Source of the DNA: an uncultured Pelagibacteraceae bacterium
Lineage (GTDB): Bacteria > Pseudomonadota > Alphaproteobacteria > Pelagibacterales > Pelagibacteraceae
NCBI GenBank assembly: GCA_902599625.1
Contig: CACKGF010000002.1
Location: 241,829 to 305,828 of the forward strand
Length of the DNA stretch: 64,000 bases
Direction: 5' to 3'
The translations under genes and the position numbers were made by a program. Positions 1 to 9,448 of this stretch are shown here, one piece after another (position 1 is the first letter of the stretch; each line of letters opens with the position of its first letter). Below the pieces are notes generated by a model, which did not search any database, was not told the origin of the DNA, and was given only the letters and a program-made list of their open reading frames with translations.

Positions 1-709
1 AAACTTTATAAGCAAAAGCTGTATCACCCTGAATCAATAATGAGTTTTCAGGAACACCTATTTCTTGAGTTTCATTATAAATAATTTGTATATCTAAAAG
101 CATTCCTGGGACCAATTCTAAATCTTTGTTGTCCACTGTGATGCTTGCAAGAACTGACCTTGTACTAGGATCTACACGAGAACTCACAGAGTCTATTTTA
201 CCATAAAATTTTTTATCAAACGCATCTGATCTAACTTCAGCGATTAGACCGGGTTCTAAAATTTTAAGATAAATCTCAGGAACTTTAACATTTAGAATAA
301 TTGATGAAGTATCATCTAGAGTGAGAATAAATGATTCTGTTCCTAGAACACCTTGAGCAATTTCTCTTTTTCCCAAAACTCCTTTAAAGGGGGCAGTTAT
401 AATTTCATTTTTTGTTCTTAATAAAACTTCACCTTCATTAAATACTTTTCCAATAAGAATTTTTTCATTAAGTATTTCGCTTTTTTTGACTCTAAAGTTT
501 TTATTTTTTTTTGATAGAGCGGTTCCAAATGTTTCAATACTATCAAAAAAATTGGATGATTGAACAACTTCAACAATTACTCCTGGTGGTGGATATTTAG
601 AAAATTTCTTTTGAAAATGTTTTCCAACAAAGTGTCTTGCTACTATCACTGAAGCAATGACAATTGCCAATATTATTAAAAATATGGTAATTTTTTTTGA
701 ACTTTTCAT
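1..709 (-). CDS. HlyD-family membrane fusion / efflux periplasmic adaptor protein (partial, C-terminus beyond window start)
   Basis: Reverse-strand reading from ATG at 709 gives MKSSKKITIFLIILAIVIASVIVARHFVGKHF..., an N-terminal TM anchor followed by adaptor-like sequence; open to the window edge, not in the supplied ORF list. Confidence 0.7.
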   Translation of the reverse strand, partial: MKSSKKITIFLIILAIVIASVIVARHFVGKHFQKKFSKYPPPGVIVEVVQSSNFFDSIETFGTALSKKNKNFRVKKSEILNEKILIGKVFNEGEVLLRTKNEIITAPFKGVLGKREIAQGVLGTESFILTLDDTSSIILNVKVPEIYLKILEPGLIAEVRSDAFDKKFYGKIDSVSSRVDPSTRSVLASITVDNKDLELVPGMLLDIQIIYNETQEIGVPENSLLIQGDTAFAYKV

Positions 710-1530
710 GCTGGATATTTACCATATTCACTCCAAGAACCATCATAAATTTTTGGAATATAATCGTTATTTACCATTTTATAGGCATAAGCTAGGACTG
801 CGGCGGTAACACCAGATCCGCAAGTAAAAACTGGATCTAATCTTTTTTCTATATTTTCATTTTGATCGAAAATTTCTCTTAATTCTTCCAGATTTTTGAA
901 CTCCCCAGTTTTTTGATTTATACAAAGATTAAAAGGTAAACAAAAAGAGTTTTGGATATGTCCACTTCTTAAACCTTTCCTTGGCTCAGATACTTTTCCC
1001 TCAAATCTTTCAAGGCTTCTTGCATCAATAACATTAAAACTCTTACTTAAAATATTCTTTTTGATTTGATCAAGGCTTACTACTAAATTTTCTTTTATAT
1101 TTGCAATATAATTACTCTCAATAATTTCTGTCGTACTTTTGGTTATAGGTTTATTTTCAAAAATCCATTTTTTAAATCCACCATCTAAAACATGTATTTT
1201 TTTTTCGTCATGACCAAAATATAAAAGACTAAACCAACATCTACATGAACTTTTTAAATTAGAGTTGTCATATATAAGAATATCATCACTATTATTTATT
1301 CCTAAGGAGGACATTATTTTTTCCCAAGTTTTTTGTTTAGGAAGCATATGTGGAAGGTCTGTATCCTTTTCAGAATTTTCGTCTAAATCAAAAAAAATAG
1401 AATTTGGGATATGACCTTTTTGATATTCCTCAGCAGGATTTCTTTTTTGAGCTGGCATGTGCCAAGAGGCATCAATTATTTTTAGACTATTTAAATTATC
1501 GAGAACCCAATCTGTCGTGACTAAACTCAT
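706..1530 (-). CDS. sseA: 3-mercaptopyruvate/thiosulfate sulfurtransferase (tandem rhodanese)
   Basis: Two rhodanese domains, CGSGVTA active-site loop near C-terminus. Confidence 0.9.
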   Translation of the reverse strand: MSLVTTDWVLDNLNSLKIIDASWHMPAQKRNPAEEYQKGHIPNSIFFDLDENSEKDTDLPHMLPKQKTWEKIMSSLGINNSDDILIYDNSNLKSSCRCWFSLLYFGHDEKKIHVLDGGFKKWIFENKPITKSTTEIIESNYIANIKENLVVSLDQIKKNILSKSFNVIDARSLERFEGKVSEPRKGLRSGHIQNSFCLPFNLCINQKTGEFKNLEELREIFDQNENIEKRLDPVFTCGSGVTAAVLAYAYKMVNNDYIPKIYDGSWSEYGKYPA

Positions 1531-1977
1531 CTAAAATTTCTTGTCTAAATATTTTTGATGGTATTCCTCAGCTATGCAATAATTCTTTAGCAAAGATAAT
1601 TTAGTAACAATTTTTCCTGAAAAATCATTGTTTTTTGATTTTAAGACCTTTTCAGCAATTTCTTTTTGTTTTGTGTTTAAATAAAAAATTTCACTTCTGT
1701 ACTGAGTTCCAAAATCTGGACCTTGAGAATTTAAAGTAGTTGGATCATGAATTTTAAAAAAAAAATTTAAAATTTCCTCATAAGTAATAATTTTTGGATC
1801 AAAATTTATTTTTACTACTTCAGCATGATTTGTTTCACCAGAACAAACTTCTTTATAAGTTGTGTTTTCAGTTTTACCTCCACAATAACCTACCTCAGTT
1901 TTATAAACTCCATTGAGACTACCAAATTTTTTTTCAGGTCCCCAAAAACATCCGCAAGCTAAAACTGCTATTTCCAT
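1531..1977 (-). CDS. msrA: Peptide-methionine (S)-S-oxide reductase MsrA
   Basis: ACGCFWGPE motif, GYCGG, HDPTTLNSQGPDFGTQYRS. Confidence 0.95.
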   Translation of the reverse strand: MEIAVLACGCFWGPEKKFGSLNGVYKTEVGYCGGKTENTTYKEVCSGETNHAEVVKINFDPKIITYEEILNFFFKIHDPTTLNSQGPDFGTQYRSEIFYLNTKQKEIAEKVLKSKNNDFSGKIVTKLSLLKNYCIAEEYHQKYLDKKF

Positions 1978-2010
1978 TGATTATTTAAATTATATAACTA
2001 AGTTAAACTT

Positions 2011-2892
2011 ATGCTTTCTAAAAATCAATTAGGCTTTTTGTACATGTTTTTGTCTGTTTGTGCGTTTTCCATAATGGATTTATTAGTGAAGTGGTCAGAT
2101 GAATATCCATTGGGCCAAGTTTTATTTTTCAGAGGTTTTTTTGGGATTGTTATATATTTTTTTATTATACCTAAAGACAGACTAAAGGACTTTTATACCA
2201 CCGAAAGACCATTACTACATTTTAACAGGTGCTTATTTGGTCTCATCGCTTTATTATCAATCTTTACAGCATTAAGAAACCTACCATTAGCAACAGTGGT
2301 TAGCATTTCGTTCGCTGCACCAATATTCACTACTATCTTCTCAATTTTTTTTTTAGGAGAAAAAGTCGGGTATTATAGATGGCTAGCAGTGTTTGTGGGC
2401 TTTGTTGGAATTATAATTATTACAGAACCCGGTTATAGTTCTTTAAATGTATATTATATTTTTCCAGTAATTTTTGTGCTTGGTATGTCCTATGTTGCCA
2501 TAAGCATAAGGCAGTTATCTGCAACTGAACCCGTTTGGTTAATCTCACTTTTTTTTTCAATAGCAATAACTCTTGCAAGTTTTTTTTCAATTCCTTGGGG
2601 TTGGAAAATGCCTGACTTTTTAGATCTATTTCTTTTGGTATTAGTAGGAGTTTTTGGTGGATTTGCTAATTTATGGCTTAGCCAATCATATAAATATTCT
2701 GAAGTTTCATTAGTGACACCACTTAAGTATTTAACTTTAGTTTTTGCGATTATTTTTGGATACTTAATATGGAATGAAATTCCGTCGATAAAAACTCTGA
2801 TTGGTGCTTTTTTAGTCATCATTTCATCTATAATTATTTTCAGAAGAGAAATTATTTTGAATAAACAAATTTCAGCTACACGCCATGAGTAA
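2011..2892 (+). CDS. DMT/EamA family transporter
   Basis: About 10 hydrophobic segments with two EamA-like repeats. Confidence 0.9.
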   Translation: MLSKNQLGFLYMFLSVCAFSIMDLLVKWSDEYPLGQVLFFRGFFGIVIYFFIIPKDRLKDFYTTERPLLHFNRCLFGLIALLSIFTALRNLPLATVVSISFAAPIFTTIFSIFFLGEKVGYYRWLAVFVGFVGIIIITEPGYSSLNVYYIFPVIFVLGMSYVAISIRQLSATEPVWLISLFFSIAITLASFFSIPWGWKMPDFLDLFLLVLVGVFGGFANLWLSQSYKYSEVSLVTPLKYLTLVFAIIFGYLIWNEIPSIKTLIGAFLVIISSIIIFRREIILNKQISATRHE

Positions 2893-3511
2893 AAGACCCA
2901 AATATTGGAATAGCGCTGTAAAATACTTATCCAAAAAAGACCCTGTGATAAAAAAACTGATATCAAAGTATAAAGATAAAACATTAACGACTAGAAAGGA
3001 TATTTTTTTTTCTTTATGTAAAAGCATTGTTGGCCAACAAATAAGTGTACAAGCTGCTAATTCTGTCTTTAAAAAATTTGAAAAAGTATGCAACGGTAAG
3101 ATCAATCCTAAAAAAATTAATAAACTACGGCCGAGTAAACTTAAAAGGTGTGGTTTAAGCAGACAAAAAGTAAAAGGTATTAAAGAATTAGCAATTAAAT
3201 TTGAAAACAAATCTTTTGATCCAAAAAAAATCAATTTTATGACTGATGAAGAGGCAATAATTTATTTATCATCATTAAGGCAAATAGGAAGATGGTCAGC
3301 AGAGATGATATTATTATTTACATTGAATAGACCGAATATTTGGCCAGTTCAAGATATTGGATTATTAAGATCTATTTCAAACAATTATAAAAAAAAATAT
3401 TTTCCTCCTAAAAAATTTGTCCAAACTTTAAAAAAAAAATTTTCCCCATACTGTTCGGTAGCAACTTGGTATTTATGGAGATCAATAGATGATGAGCCTA
3501 TTCAGTATTAG
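2885..3511 (+). CDS. DNA-3-methyladenine glycosylase, AlkA-like (HhH-GPD)
   Basis: SIVGQQISVQAA, GRWSAEMILLF...PVQDIGLLRS pattern of HhH-GPD glycosylases. Confidence 0.88.
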   Translation: MSKRPKYWNSAVKYLSKKDPVIKKLISKYKDKTLTTRKDIFFSLCKSIVGQQISVQAANSVFKKFEKVCNGKINPKKINKLRPSKLKRCGLSRQKVKGIKELAIKFENKSFDPKKINFMTDEEAIIYLSSLRQIGRWSAEMILLFTLNRPNIWPVQDIGLLRSISNNYKKKYFPPKKFVQTLKKKFSPYCSVATWYLWRSIDDEPIQY

Positions 3512-3512
3512 T

Positions 3513-4406
3513 TTAATCTAACCATTCTTTAAATTTACTTTCATTGTCTAAGATAAACTGTGGAAGTTTATTTTTAGGATATAAGCCAAGTTTTCTTTTG
3601 TTCTCAGAAAATTTTCCCTCCTTCTTGTCTGTGAACATGTCATAAATAGTTTCGTTATTCTTCATTAATTTTGATATTTCTTTTAAACTAATATTTTCAA
3701 CTTCAAAGTCTCTATGATGTAAATACGATTTTAACTTGTGCTCTATTTCTGGTGGACTTTTTAAGTTAGAAAAATGCCAACCTCCATTTTTTATAAAAAG
3801 TTTATTTATGTATTTTGTCTCTGAAAAAATAGTATCAAGTCTCCAGAAACCAAACTTCTTATTCTTTATATTTCTAATCCATTGTGGAGACTTTAAGTTT
3901 TTCTTTTTGCAGGCTTTGGTCCCGTGCCATGTAAAACCCTCAAGATACCTATTAAGTTTATAGTAGAAAATACTTTGTTCAAAGATAACTAATTTATTTT
4001 TTACTTTAGCTACATTAAGGTCTTTTAAATTTGGTATTTCATCAACATCAGAGATCATTATCAAATCATCTTCGTTTGCTTTGTTTAGACCTTCTGATAT
4101 TAGATTTCTTTGGAAATTTTCTCTTAAGTGAGCATTAAAAATAAGTTTATTTGACTTTCTCCATTCTTCATCCTCTTTTTTTAAATTTTTTAAATTTGGT
4201 GGCTCATCTTCTTGCACAATATAAGTTATCTTATCCTTGAATTTAGGGTATTTATTTACATCAAATTTAAGATCCCTTTTTTTACCGTTATGGTAGAATT
4301 TACTTTCAACAATAACGAAACAATCAACAAAATTTTTTAAAGAGTTCAATCTTATGTCTAATACAACCTCTTCGTCATAAAACATAAAACAATCAAAGAT
4401 TCGCAT
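3513..4406 (-). CDS. Glycosyltransferase family 17 (N-acetylglucosaminyltransferase-like)
   Basis: MRIFDCFMFYDEEVVLDIRLNSLKNFVDCFVIVES start and ISDVDEIPN motif typical of Glyco_transf_17. Confidence 0.85.
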   Translation of the reverse strand: MRIFDCFMFYDEEVVLDIRLNSLKNFVDCFVIVESKFYHNGKKRDLKFDVNKYPKFKDKITYIVQEDEPPNLKNLKKEDEEWRKSNKLIFNAHLRENFQRNLISEGLNKANEDDLIMISDVDEIPNLKDLNVAKVKNKLVIFEQSIFYYKLNRYLEGFTWHGTKACKKKNLKSPQWIRNIKNKKFGFWRLDTIFSETKYINKLFIKNGGWHFSNLKSPPEIEHKLKSYLHHRDFEVENISLKEISKLMKNNETIYDMFTDKKEGKFSENKRKLGLYPKNKLPQFILDNESKFKEWLD

Positions 4407-4463
4407 AAAATGATTTCTAACTTATATATCTTGATATATAAATCTAAAAATTGAATACTTTTT

Positions 4464-5003
4464 ATGTCTGAAAAACTTATAATTGACTGGAATGAATACA
4501 ATAGATCAATAGACGAGCTTGCCGTTCAAATAAGCGAAAGTGGTTTTAAACCATCCTTCATAATCTGTATTGCTCGGGGCGGTCTGAGAGTAGGAGATAT
4601 ACTAAGTAGAATTTTTAAAGTTAAATGTGGTTATCTTGGAGTCGAAAGCTATTCATCAGCAGGAGAGGGAAAAGTATCTGATGTTCAAAATGAACTTACA
4701 TTTGCAAGAGATTTGTCTACAACGAGTAAAATCTATGGGGAAAATATTTTAGTTACTGATGATCTTATCGATACTGGTGTGACACTTGAAAAGACATTAG
4801 AATGGCTTAAAAAATATAAAGATTTTGTTAATAAGAAAATAACTTTCAAATCTGCAGTTCTTTATAAAAAAGAAAAATCTAAATTTAAATCGGATTATAT
4901 TGTTCACAATCTTAAAGATAATCCTTGGATTGTATTTCCATATGAATTACGAGAGTTAATTTCAATAGACCAACTAAAAAAAGAATTAAAAAAAAAGGGC
5001 TAG
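4464..5003 (+). CDS. Purine phosphoribosyltransferase (xanthine-guanine type)
   Basis: PRPP loop ILVTDDLIDTGVT; ARGG motif. Confidence 0.85.
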   Translation: MSEKLIIDWNEYNRSIDELAVQISESGFKPSFIICIARGGLRVGDILSRIFKVKCGYLGVESYSSAGEGKVSDVQNELTFARDLSTTSKIYGENILVTDDLIDTGVTLEKTLEWLKKYKDFVNKKITFKSAVLYKKEKSKFKSDYIVHNLKDNPWIVFPYELRELISIDQLKKELKKKG

Positions 5004-5028
5004 ATAAATAATTTCTAGCCCTTTTTTA
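4993..5028. terminator. Bidirectional rho-independent terminator
   Basis: AAAAGGGCTAGA-taaataatt-TCTAGCCCTTTTTT hairpin with T/A tracts on both sides, between convergent genes. Confidence 0.88.
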
Positions 5029-5041
5029 AAATTGATTTAAA

Positions 5042-6352
5042 TTAAGCAACTACAAAACTTAAAACACTTAAAATTGCAATAATCCATATTGCTGGAGAAG
5101 TGGTTGCAAATTTTCCTGTAAAGATTTTTATTAAAGCATACGCTACAAAAGCAAGCGCAATACCATTGCTTATACTGTATGTTAGAGGCATGGTAATCAT
5201 TGCAACTATGGCAGGAGCTGACTCTGCAATATCGTCCCAAGAAATGTCTGTGATATTTCTTACGAATAAAACAGCCACATATAGTAATGCAGCTCCATCA
5301 ATTTCTTTAGGCAAACTTGTTGCTAAAGGTGAAAAAAATAAGCAGAGCAAAAATAGAACACCAATAACTAATGATGTCATACCTGTTCTGCCACCAGCTT
5401 TAACTCCCGCTCCAGACTCAACATAGCTTGTAACGGTAGTAGTTCCCATTAAAGCACCAGCAACTGTACCAACGCTATCAGATAACATCGCCTTATTTAT
5501 ATCTTGAACTTTTCCTTTACTGTCTACTTTACCAGCAACGTTTGCTACCGAGGTTAATGTTCCGGCTGTGTCAAAAAAATCAATGAATAGCAAAGTAAAT
5601 ACTACCGTAGACATACTTGCAGTCAAAGCAGCTTTAAGGTCAAAGTCAAACAAGTAAGTCATAGGAGGCGGCGTATCAACTATCCCATTAAATTTTGCAA
5701 GACCCGTTGCCCATGCAATTATACTAAAAGCTATAATTCCAATTATAATATTACCTTTAACTTTAAGTTTTTCTAAAACAACCATTGCTACAAAAGCTAA
5801 ACATCCTAATAGCACCAACGGATTTTTAATGTCACCTAAAGTAACTAAAGTAACTGGGTGATCTCCAACCACACCCATTATTTCAAGACCTATAATAGCC
5901 AAGAATAAACCTATCCCTGCACCAATTCCTAATTTCAAACTTCTTGGTATAGAATTTATTAACCATGCTCTCAGCGGAGTAAGTGAAATTATCAAAAATA
6001 AAACTCCCGCAACTAGCACCGCACCAAGGGCTGCTTGTGGAGAGTAACCCATTCCTCCCACAACTCCGAAAGCAACAAATGCATTTATTCCCATTCCAGG
6101 AGCAAGACCTATTGGCCAAGTTTTTCCGTAAAAAGCCATAATAAAACAAGCTACTGCTGTTGCTAGTATGGTTGCGGTGAAAACTGCACCAAAATCAAAA
6201 AAACCTTTTTCAGGACCAGCAAATTCTCCCGACAATATAAAAGGATTTAAAAACATTATATAAGCCATTGTTAGGAAAGTTGTTATTCCTGCAATAACCT
6301 CAGTTTTAAAACTAGTTTTATGTTTTTTATATTCAAAATATTTATCTAACAT
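5042..6352 (-). CDS. NCS2 family nucleobase permease (AzgA-like)
   Basis: GITTFLTMAYIMFLNP and APGMGINAF motifs of AzgA-type purine permeases. Confidence 0.92.
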   Translation of the reverse strand: MLDKYFEYKKHKTSFKTEVIAGITTFLTMAYIMFLNPFILSGEFAGPEKGFFDFGAVFTATILATAVACFIMAFYGKTWPIGLAPGMGINAFVAFGVVGGMGYSPQAALGAVLVAGVLFLIISLTPLRAWLINSIPRSLKLGIGAGIGLFLAIIGLEIMGVVGDHPVTLVTLGDIKNPLVLLGCLAFVAMVVLEKLKVKGNIIIGIIAFSIIAWATGLAKFNGIVDTPPPMTYLFDFDLKAALTASMSTVVFTLLFIDFFDTAGTLTSVANVAGKVDSKGKVQDINKAMLSDSVGTVAGALMGTTTVTSYVESGAGVKAGGRTGMTSLVIGVLFLLCLFFSPLATSLPKEIDGAALLYVAVLFVRNITDISWDDIAESAPAIVAMITMPLTYSISNGIALAFVAYALIKIFTGKFATTSPAIWIIAILSVLSFVVA

Positions 6353-6479
6353 GAGACCTCCAATTGATTAAAATAATTACCAGATTCTTTTTTTAATTAC
6401 TTTAAATACTTGTTTTTTATTAACAAATTTCAACTTGAAGTTTATTTTTAAGGTAAAGTAATTATAATAGTTATTCAAA

Positions 6480-6785
6480 ATGACAAAAAAAATACTTATT
6501 ATAATTTTATTGATACCATTAGTTTATGGATGTCAAACAGTCCAAGACAAAACAAATAGTCTTGTCGAAAAAGAGGAAAAATACCTTGAAAAATTTATTC
6601 ATAAAAAAATCGAAAAAGTTATTAAAGAATTTGGAGAACCTACTCAATATTTGCCACCAGACCCAGAAAGTGGCGGAGGAAAATTAATATACAATACAAA
6701 AAAATTGGGAATTAAATGTGTAAGAACTTTTGAAGTTGATGAGTCAGAGAGAGTTGTAGGATTTTCATCAAAAGGATGTTTTTAA
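6480..6785 (+). CDS. Small lipoprotein of unknown function
   Basis: Lipobox-like LVYGC after hydrophobic signal. Confidence 0.7.
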   Translation: MTKKILIIILLIPLVYGCQTVQDKTNSLVEKEEKYLEKFIHKKIEKVIKEFGEPTQYLPPDPESGGGKLIYNTKKLGIKCVRTFEVDESERVVGFSSKGCF

Positions 6786-6807
6786 CTTGTGGGGAAACCC
6801 CCACAAG
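6786..6807. terminator. Intergenic hairpin (probable transcription terminator, no strong U tract)
   Basis: CTTGTGGGG-AAAC-CCCCACAAG perfect 9-bp stem between convergent genes. Confidence 0.65.
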
Positions 6808-6818
6808 CAAGGGTAAAC

Positions 6819-7286
6819 TTATTTTATCTCTATAAGCTTTTTTTTCTTATAATCAGGTATCACTCTTTCGCAAGCGATAGTTAGCAAACCATCTTTTAAC
6901 TCGGCTCCGTTTACTTTAACATCATCTGCTATTGTGAATGATCTAGCGAATTGTCTTTGAGATATTCCTTTATGTAAAATCTCTCCGTCCTGATCTTTGT
7001 TTTCTGATTTATCTGTCTGTTTTGTTCTCACAGTCAGCATATTGTCTTCAAACTCTACCTCTACATCTTTTTTAGTAAAACCGGCTAAAGCAACTTCAAT
7101 AGAATACTTATCTTTACCTGTTTTTCTAATATTGTAAGGTGGGTAATTTGATTGCATACTCATTCCTCCATTACCCAACATATTTTCAAATTGATCAAAC
7201 ATGTCGTCAAAACCAATTGAAAAGGGTCTTAAAGAATTGAATATTGATAGATCCTTACTTGTCATATTATCCTCCTTTGTTAGCAA
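6819..7286 (-). CDS. Small heat-shock protein Hsp20 / IbpA family
   Basis: Alpha-crystallin domain: NIRKTGKDKYSIEVALAGFTKKDVEVEFEDNMLTV...ISQRQFARSF; likely start is the MTSKDL methionine. Confidence 0.93.
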   Translation of the reverse strand: MLTKEDNMTSKDLSIFNSLRPFSIGFDDMFDQFENMLGNGGMSMQSNYPPYNIRKTGKDKYSIEVALAGFTKKDVEVEFEDNMLTVRTKQTDKSENKDQDGEILHKGISQRQFARSFTIADDVKVNGAELKDGLLTIACERVIPDYKKKKLIEIK

Positions 7287-7322
7287 GAATTAAAAAGGTC
7301 CCATTAGGCAACCTTAGCTGAT

Positions 7323-7350
7323 ATATGGTAACTATTTCTATTTTTTCAAG
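7323..7350 (-). promoter_or_regulatory. Putative RpoH (sigma-32) heat-shock promoter of hsp20
   Basis: Reverse strand CTTGAAAA-(N14)-CCATATAT: CTTG + 18 nt + CCATAT, matching RpoH-type architecture, upstream of hsp20. Confidence 0.6.
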
Positions 7351-7359
7351 ATGCTGGAA

Positions 7360-9435
7360 TTAAATTTTTTTTGCAATCTTACATATGAAAGCATAATCAA
7401 AAGCTATCTCCTCAATAATTCCATCGCGACCAGATTTACCTCCATGACCCGCATTCATTTCAGTTTTTAAAAGTAAAAGATTATTGTCAGTTTTGTTGTC
7501 TCTTAACTTTGCTGTAAATTTTAGAGGTTCATCAAATAAAACTCTATTGTCACTGAGGCTAGTGGTAATTAAAATGTTTGGATAATCCATTTTTTTAATA
7601 TTGTTGTATGGTGCGTATGAGTAAATATAATTAAAGTGTTCCTTATTGTCTTTTGCATTTCCAAACTCATCAAATTCTCCAATCGTCAAAGGTAAAGAAT
7701 GATCAAGATTAGTTGTCAAACTATCGACAAAAGGAACAGCCATTATCATACCTAAAAATAAATCTGGTTTTTCATTTACTACCGCCCCCATTAGCAATCC
7801 ACCCGCTGATCCTCCCATACCAATAATTTTTTTCTTTGAGGTATATTTTTTATCAATTAAAAATTTTGCACAGGATATGTAGTCTTGAAAAGTATTTTTC
7901 TTGTTCAATAATTTTCCCTCTTTCCACCACTTCATACCTCTTTCCATTCCTCCCCTAACATGGGCGGTTGCCCAAATAATATTTCTATTGATTAAACTTA
8001 ATCTGGTAGAAGAGAACGACGGCCACATTGAATTTCCGTAAGAACCATATCCATATAAAAGTAAGTTTGAATTACCATCTAGTTTTGTAGTTTTTTTTCT
8101 AGTAATGGTGATTGGAATTATTCTTCCATCATGTCCTTCGCACTCAAGTCTTTCAACTGTATAGTCATTCGAATTGTGACCTGACGGAATTATTTGTTCT
8201 TTGACAAGTTTTTTTTCTTTTGTTTTTAAATTGTAAATAAAGGTTCTGGATGGTGTTTTAGGAGTAGAGTAAGAAATATATATATCATCTGTTTCACGAT
8301 CTCTCTGCATAAGTGAAACAGATGAGTCATAAACAGTTTCTTCAGTAAAAATTATCTCCTCCTCTTTATTTGTTTTAAGATTTTTGACGTAAATTTTATC
8401 AAGAGCGTTTTTAAGCTCTGATCTGATTTGCCAATTATTTAAGAATGTTAAATTTCCAATCATGGTTTCTGATTGACTTGGAATATAAGTTTTCCATATT
8501 TTAGACTCGATATTACTTGAAATTAAAATTTTAAAATCCTCAGCATCCTCATTCGTATGCATATAAAAATTTCCACTCCATGAATTCACACTATAAATTA
8601 TCCCCTTTTTTCTTTGTTGAATAAGCTTAGGCTCAGGTTTTTTTTCATCTGCACCAAAGTAATATTTCTCTGATGTATTATGATCTGAGCTATTTATAAA
8701 ATAATACTTTTCGTCTGAACTTATCCCAATGCTTACCGTAAATGCTTTTGTTTTTTCCTCAAATATAAGTAGATCTTCATTAACAGATGATCCAATTTGA
8801 TGTCTAAAAATTGATCTTGGTCTGTGATTTTCATCCAACCTAGAATAAAATATGTATTGGTCATCAAGACTAAAATTTATAGAGCCAGAAGTATTTTCAA
8901 TTTTTTCAGTAACTAATTTGCCAGTTTTAATATCTCTGACATAAATTGTGAAATATTCTGAACCTTTTAAATCTAGAGAGTATGCAAGAAATTTATCATT
9001 ATAACTTACTTCAAGATCTCCCACCCCAAAATACTCAGTCTTCAGTTTACTTTTTTCTTTATCGCCATTCCAAACTTCCTCAACTTCGTCAGTTCCAATT
9101 TTCTTTCTGCATTTAATTGAGTAGTTTCCTTTTTTAGTTGTTTTTGTCCAATACTCATAATTTTTATCTTTAAAAGGAAGAGACTCATCATCTAACTTTA
9201 TTCTTCCTTTGATTTCATTAAACAATGTTTTTTGAAATTCTTTAGTATCTTTTAAGTGAAACTCAGTATACTTATTTTCCTCTTCTAAATACTTTCTTAC
9301 CTCTGGTAAAAGCTTTGAACTGTCCTTCAAAACCTCCAATATATTTTTTTGGTGAACCCAGCTATAATCATCTGTCCAGGTGACGTTATGACAGGATTTT
9401 GTTTCTGATTTTTTTGAAAGTTGTGGTATTTTCAT
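7360..9435 (-). CDS. ptrB: Oligopeptidase B / prolyl oligopeptidase family S9
   Basis: GGSAGGLLMG nucleophile motif, RGGMERGMKWWKEG, C-terminal His region NAGHGGKSGR. Confidence 0.93.
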   Translation of the reverse strand: MKIPQLSKKSETKSCHNVTWTDDYSWVHQKNILEVLKDSSKLLPEVRKYLEEENKYTEFHLKDTKEFQKTLFNEIKGRIKLDDESLPFKDKNYEYWTKTTKKGNYSIKCRKKIGTDEVEEVWNGDKEKSKLKTEYFGVGDLEVSYNDKFLAYSLDLKGSEYFTIYVRDIKTGKLVTEKIENTSGSINFSLDDQYIFYSRLDENHRPRSIFRHQIGSSVNEDLLIFEEKTKAFTVSIGISSDEKYYFINSSDHNTSEKYYFGADEKKPEPKLIQQRKKGIIYSVNSWSGNFYMHTNEDAEDFKILISSNIESKIWKTYIPSQSETMIGNLTFLNNWQIRSELKNALDKIYVKNLKTNKEEEIIFTEETVYDSSVSLMQRDRETDDIYISYSTPKTPSRTFIYNLKTKEKKLVKEQIIPSGHNSNDYTVERLECEGHDGRIIPITITRKKTTKLDGNSNLLLYGYGSYGNSMWPSFSSTRLSLINRNIIWATAHVRGGMERGMKWWKEGKLLNKKNTFQDYISCAKFLIDKKYTSKKKIIGMGGSAGGLLMGAVVNEKPDLFLGMIMAVPFVDSLTTNLDHSLPLTIGEFDEFGNAKDNKEHFNYIYSYAPYNNIKKMDYPNILITTSLSDNRVLFDEPLKFTAKLRDNKTDNNLLLLKTEMNAGHGGKSGRDGIIEEIAFDYAFICKIAKKI

Positions 9436-9448
9436 AATAACTATTTAC

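Noticed and set aside
2490-2984. 164-aa minus-strand ORF
   Set aside because: Antisense to the well-supported EamA transporter; no recognisable protein features
2872-3234. 120-aa minus-strand ORF
   Set aside because: Antisense to the AlkA-like glycosylase; AT-rich shadow ORF
5037-5240. 67-aa ORF in NCS2 permease region
   Set aside because: Same-strand alternative frame inside the permease gene
5883-6149. 88-aa ORF
   Set aside because: Out-of-frame within NCS2 permease
6353-6479. Possible purine riboswitch upstream of the NCS2 permease
   Set aside because: No recognisable purine aptamer core or stem arrangement by eye; would need an Infernal/Rfam scan
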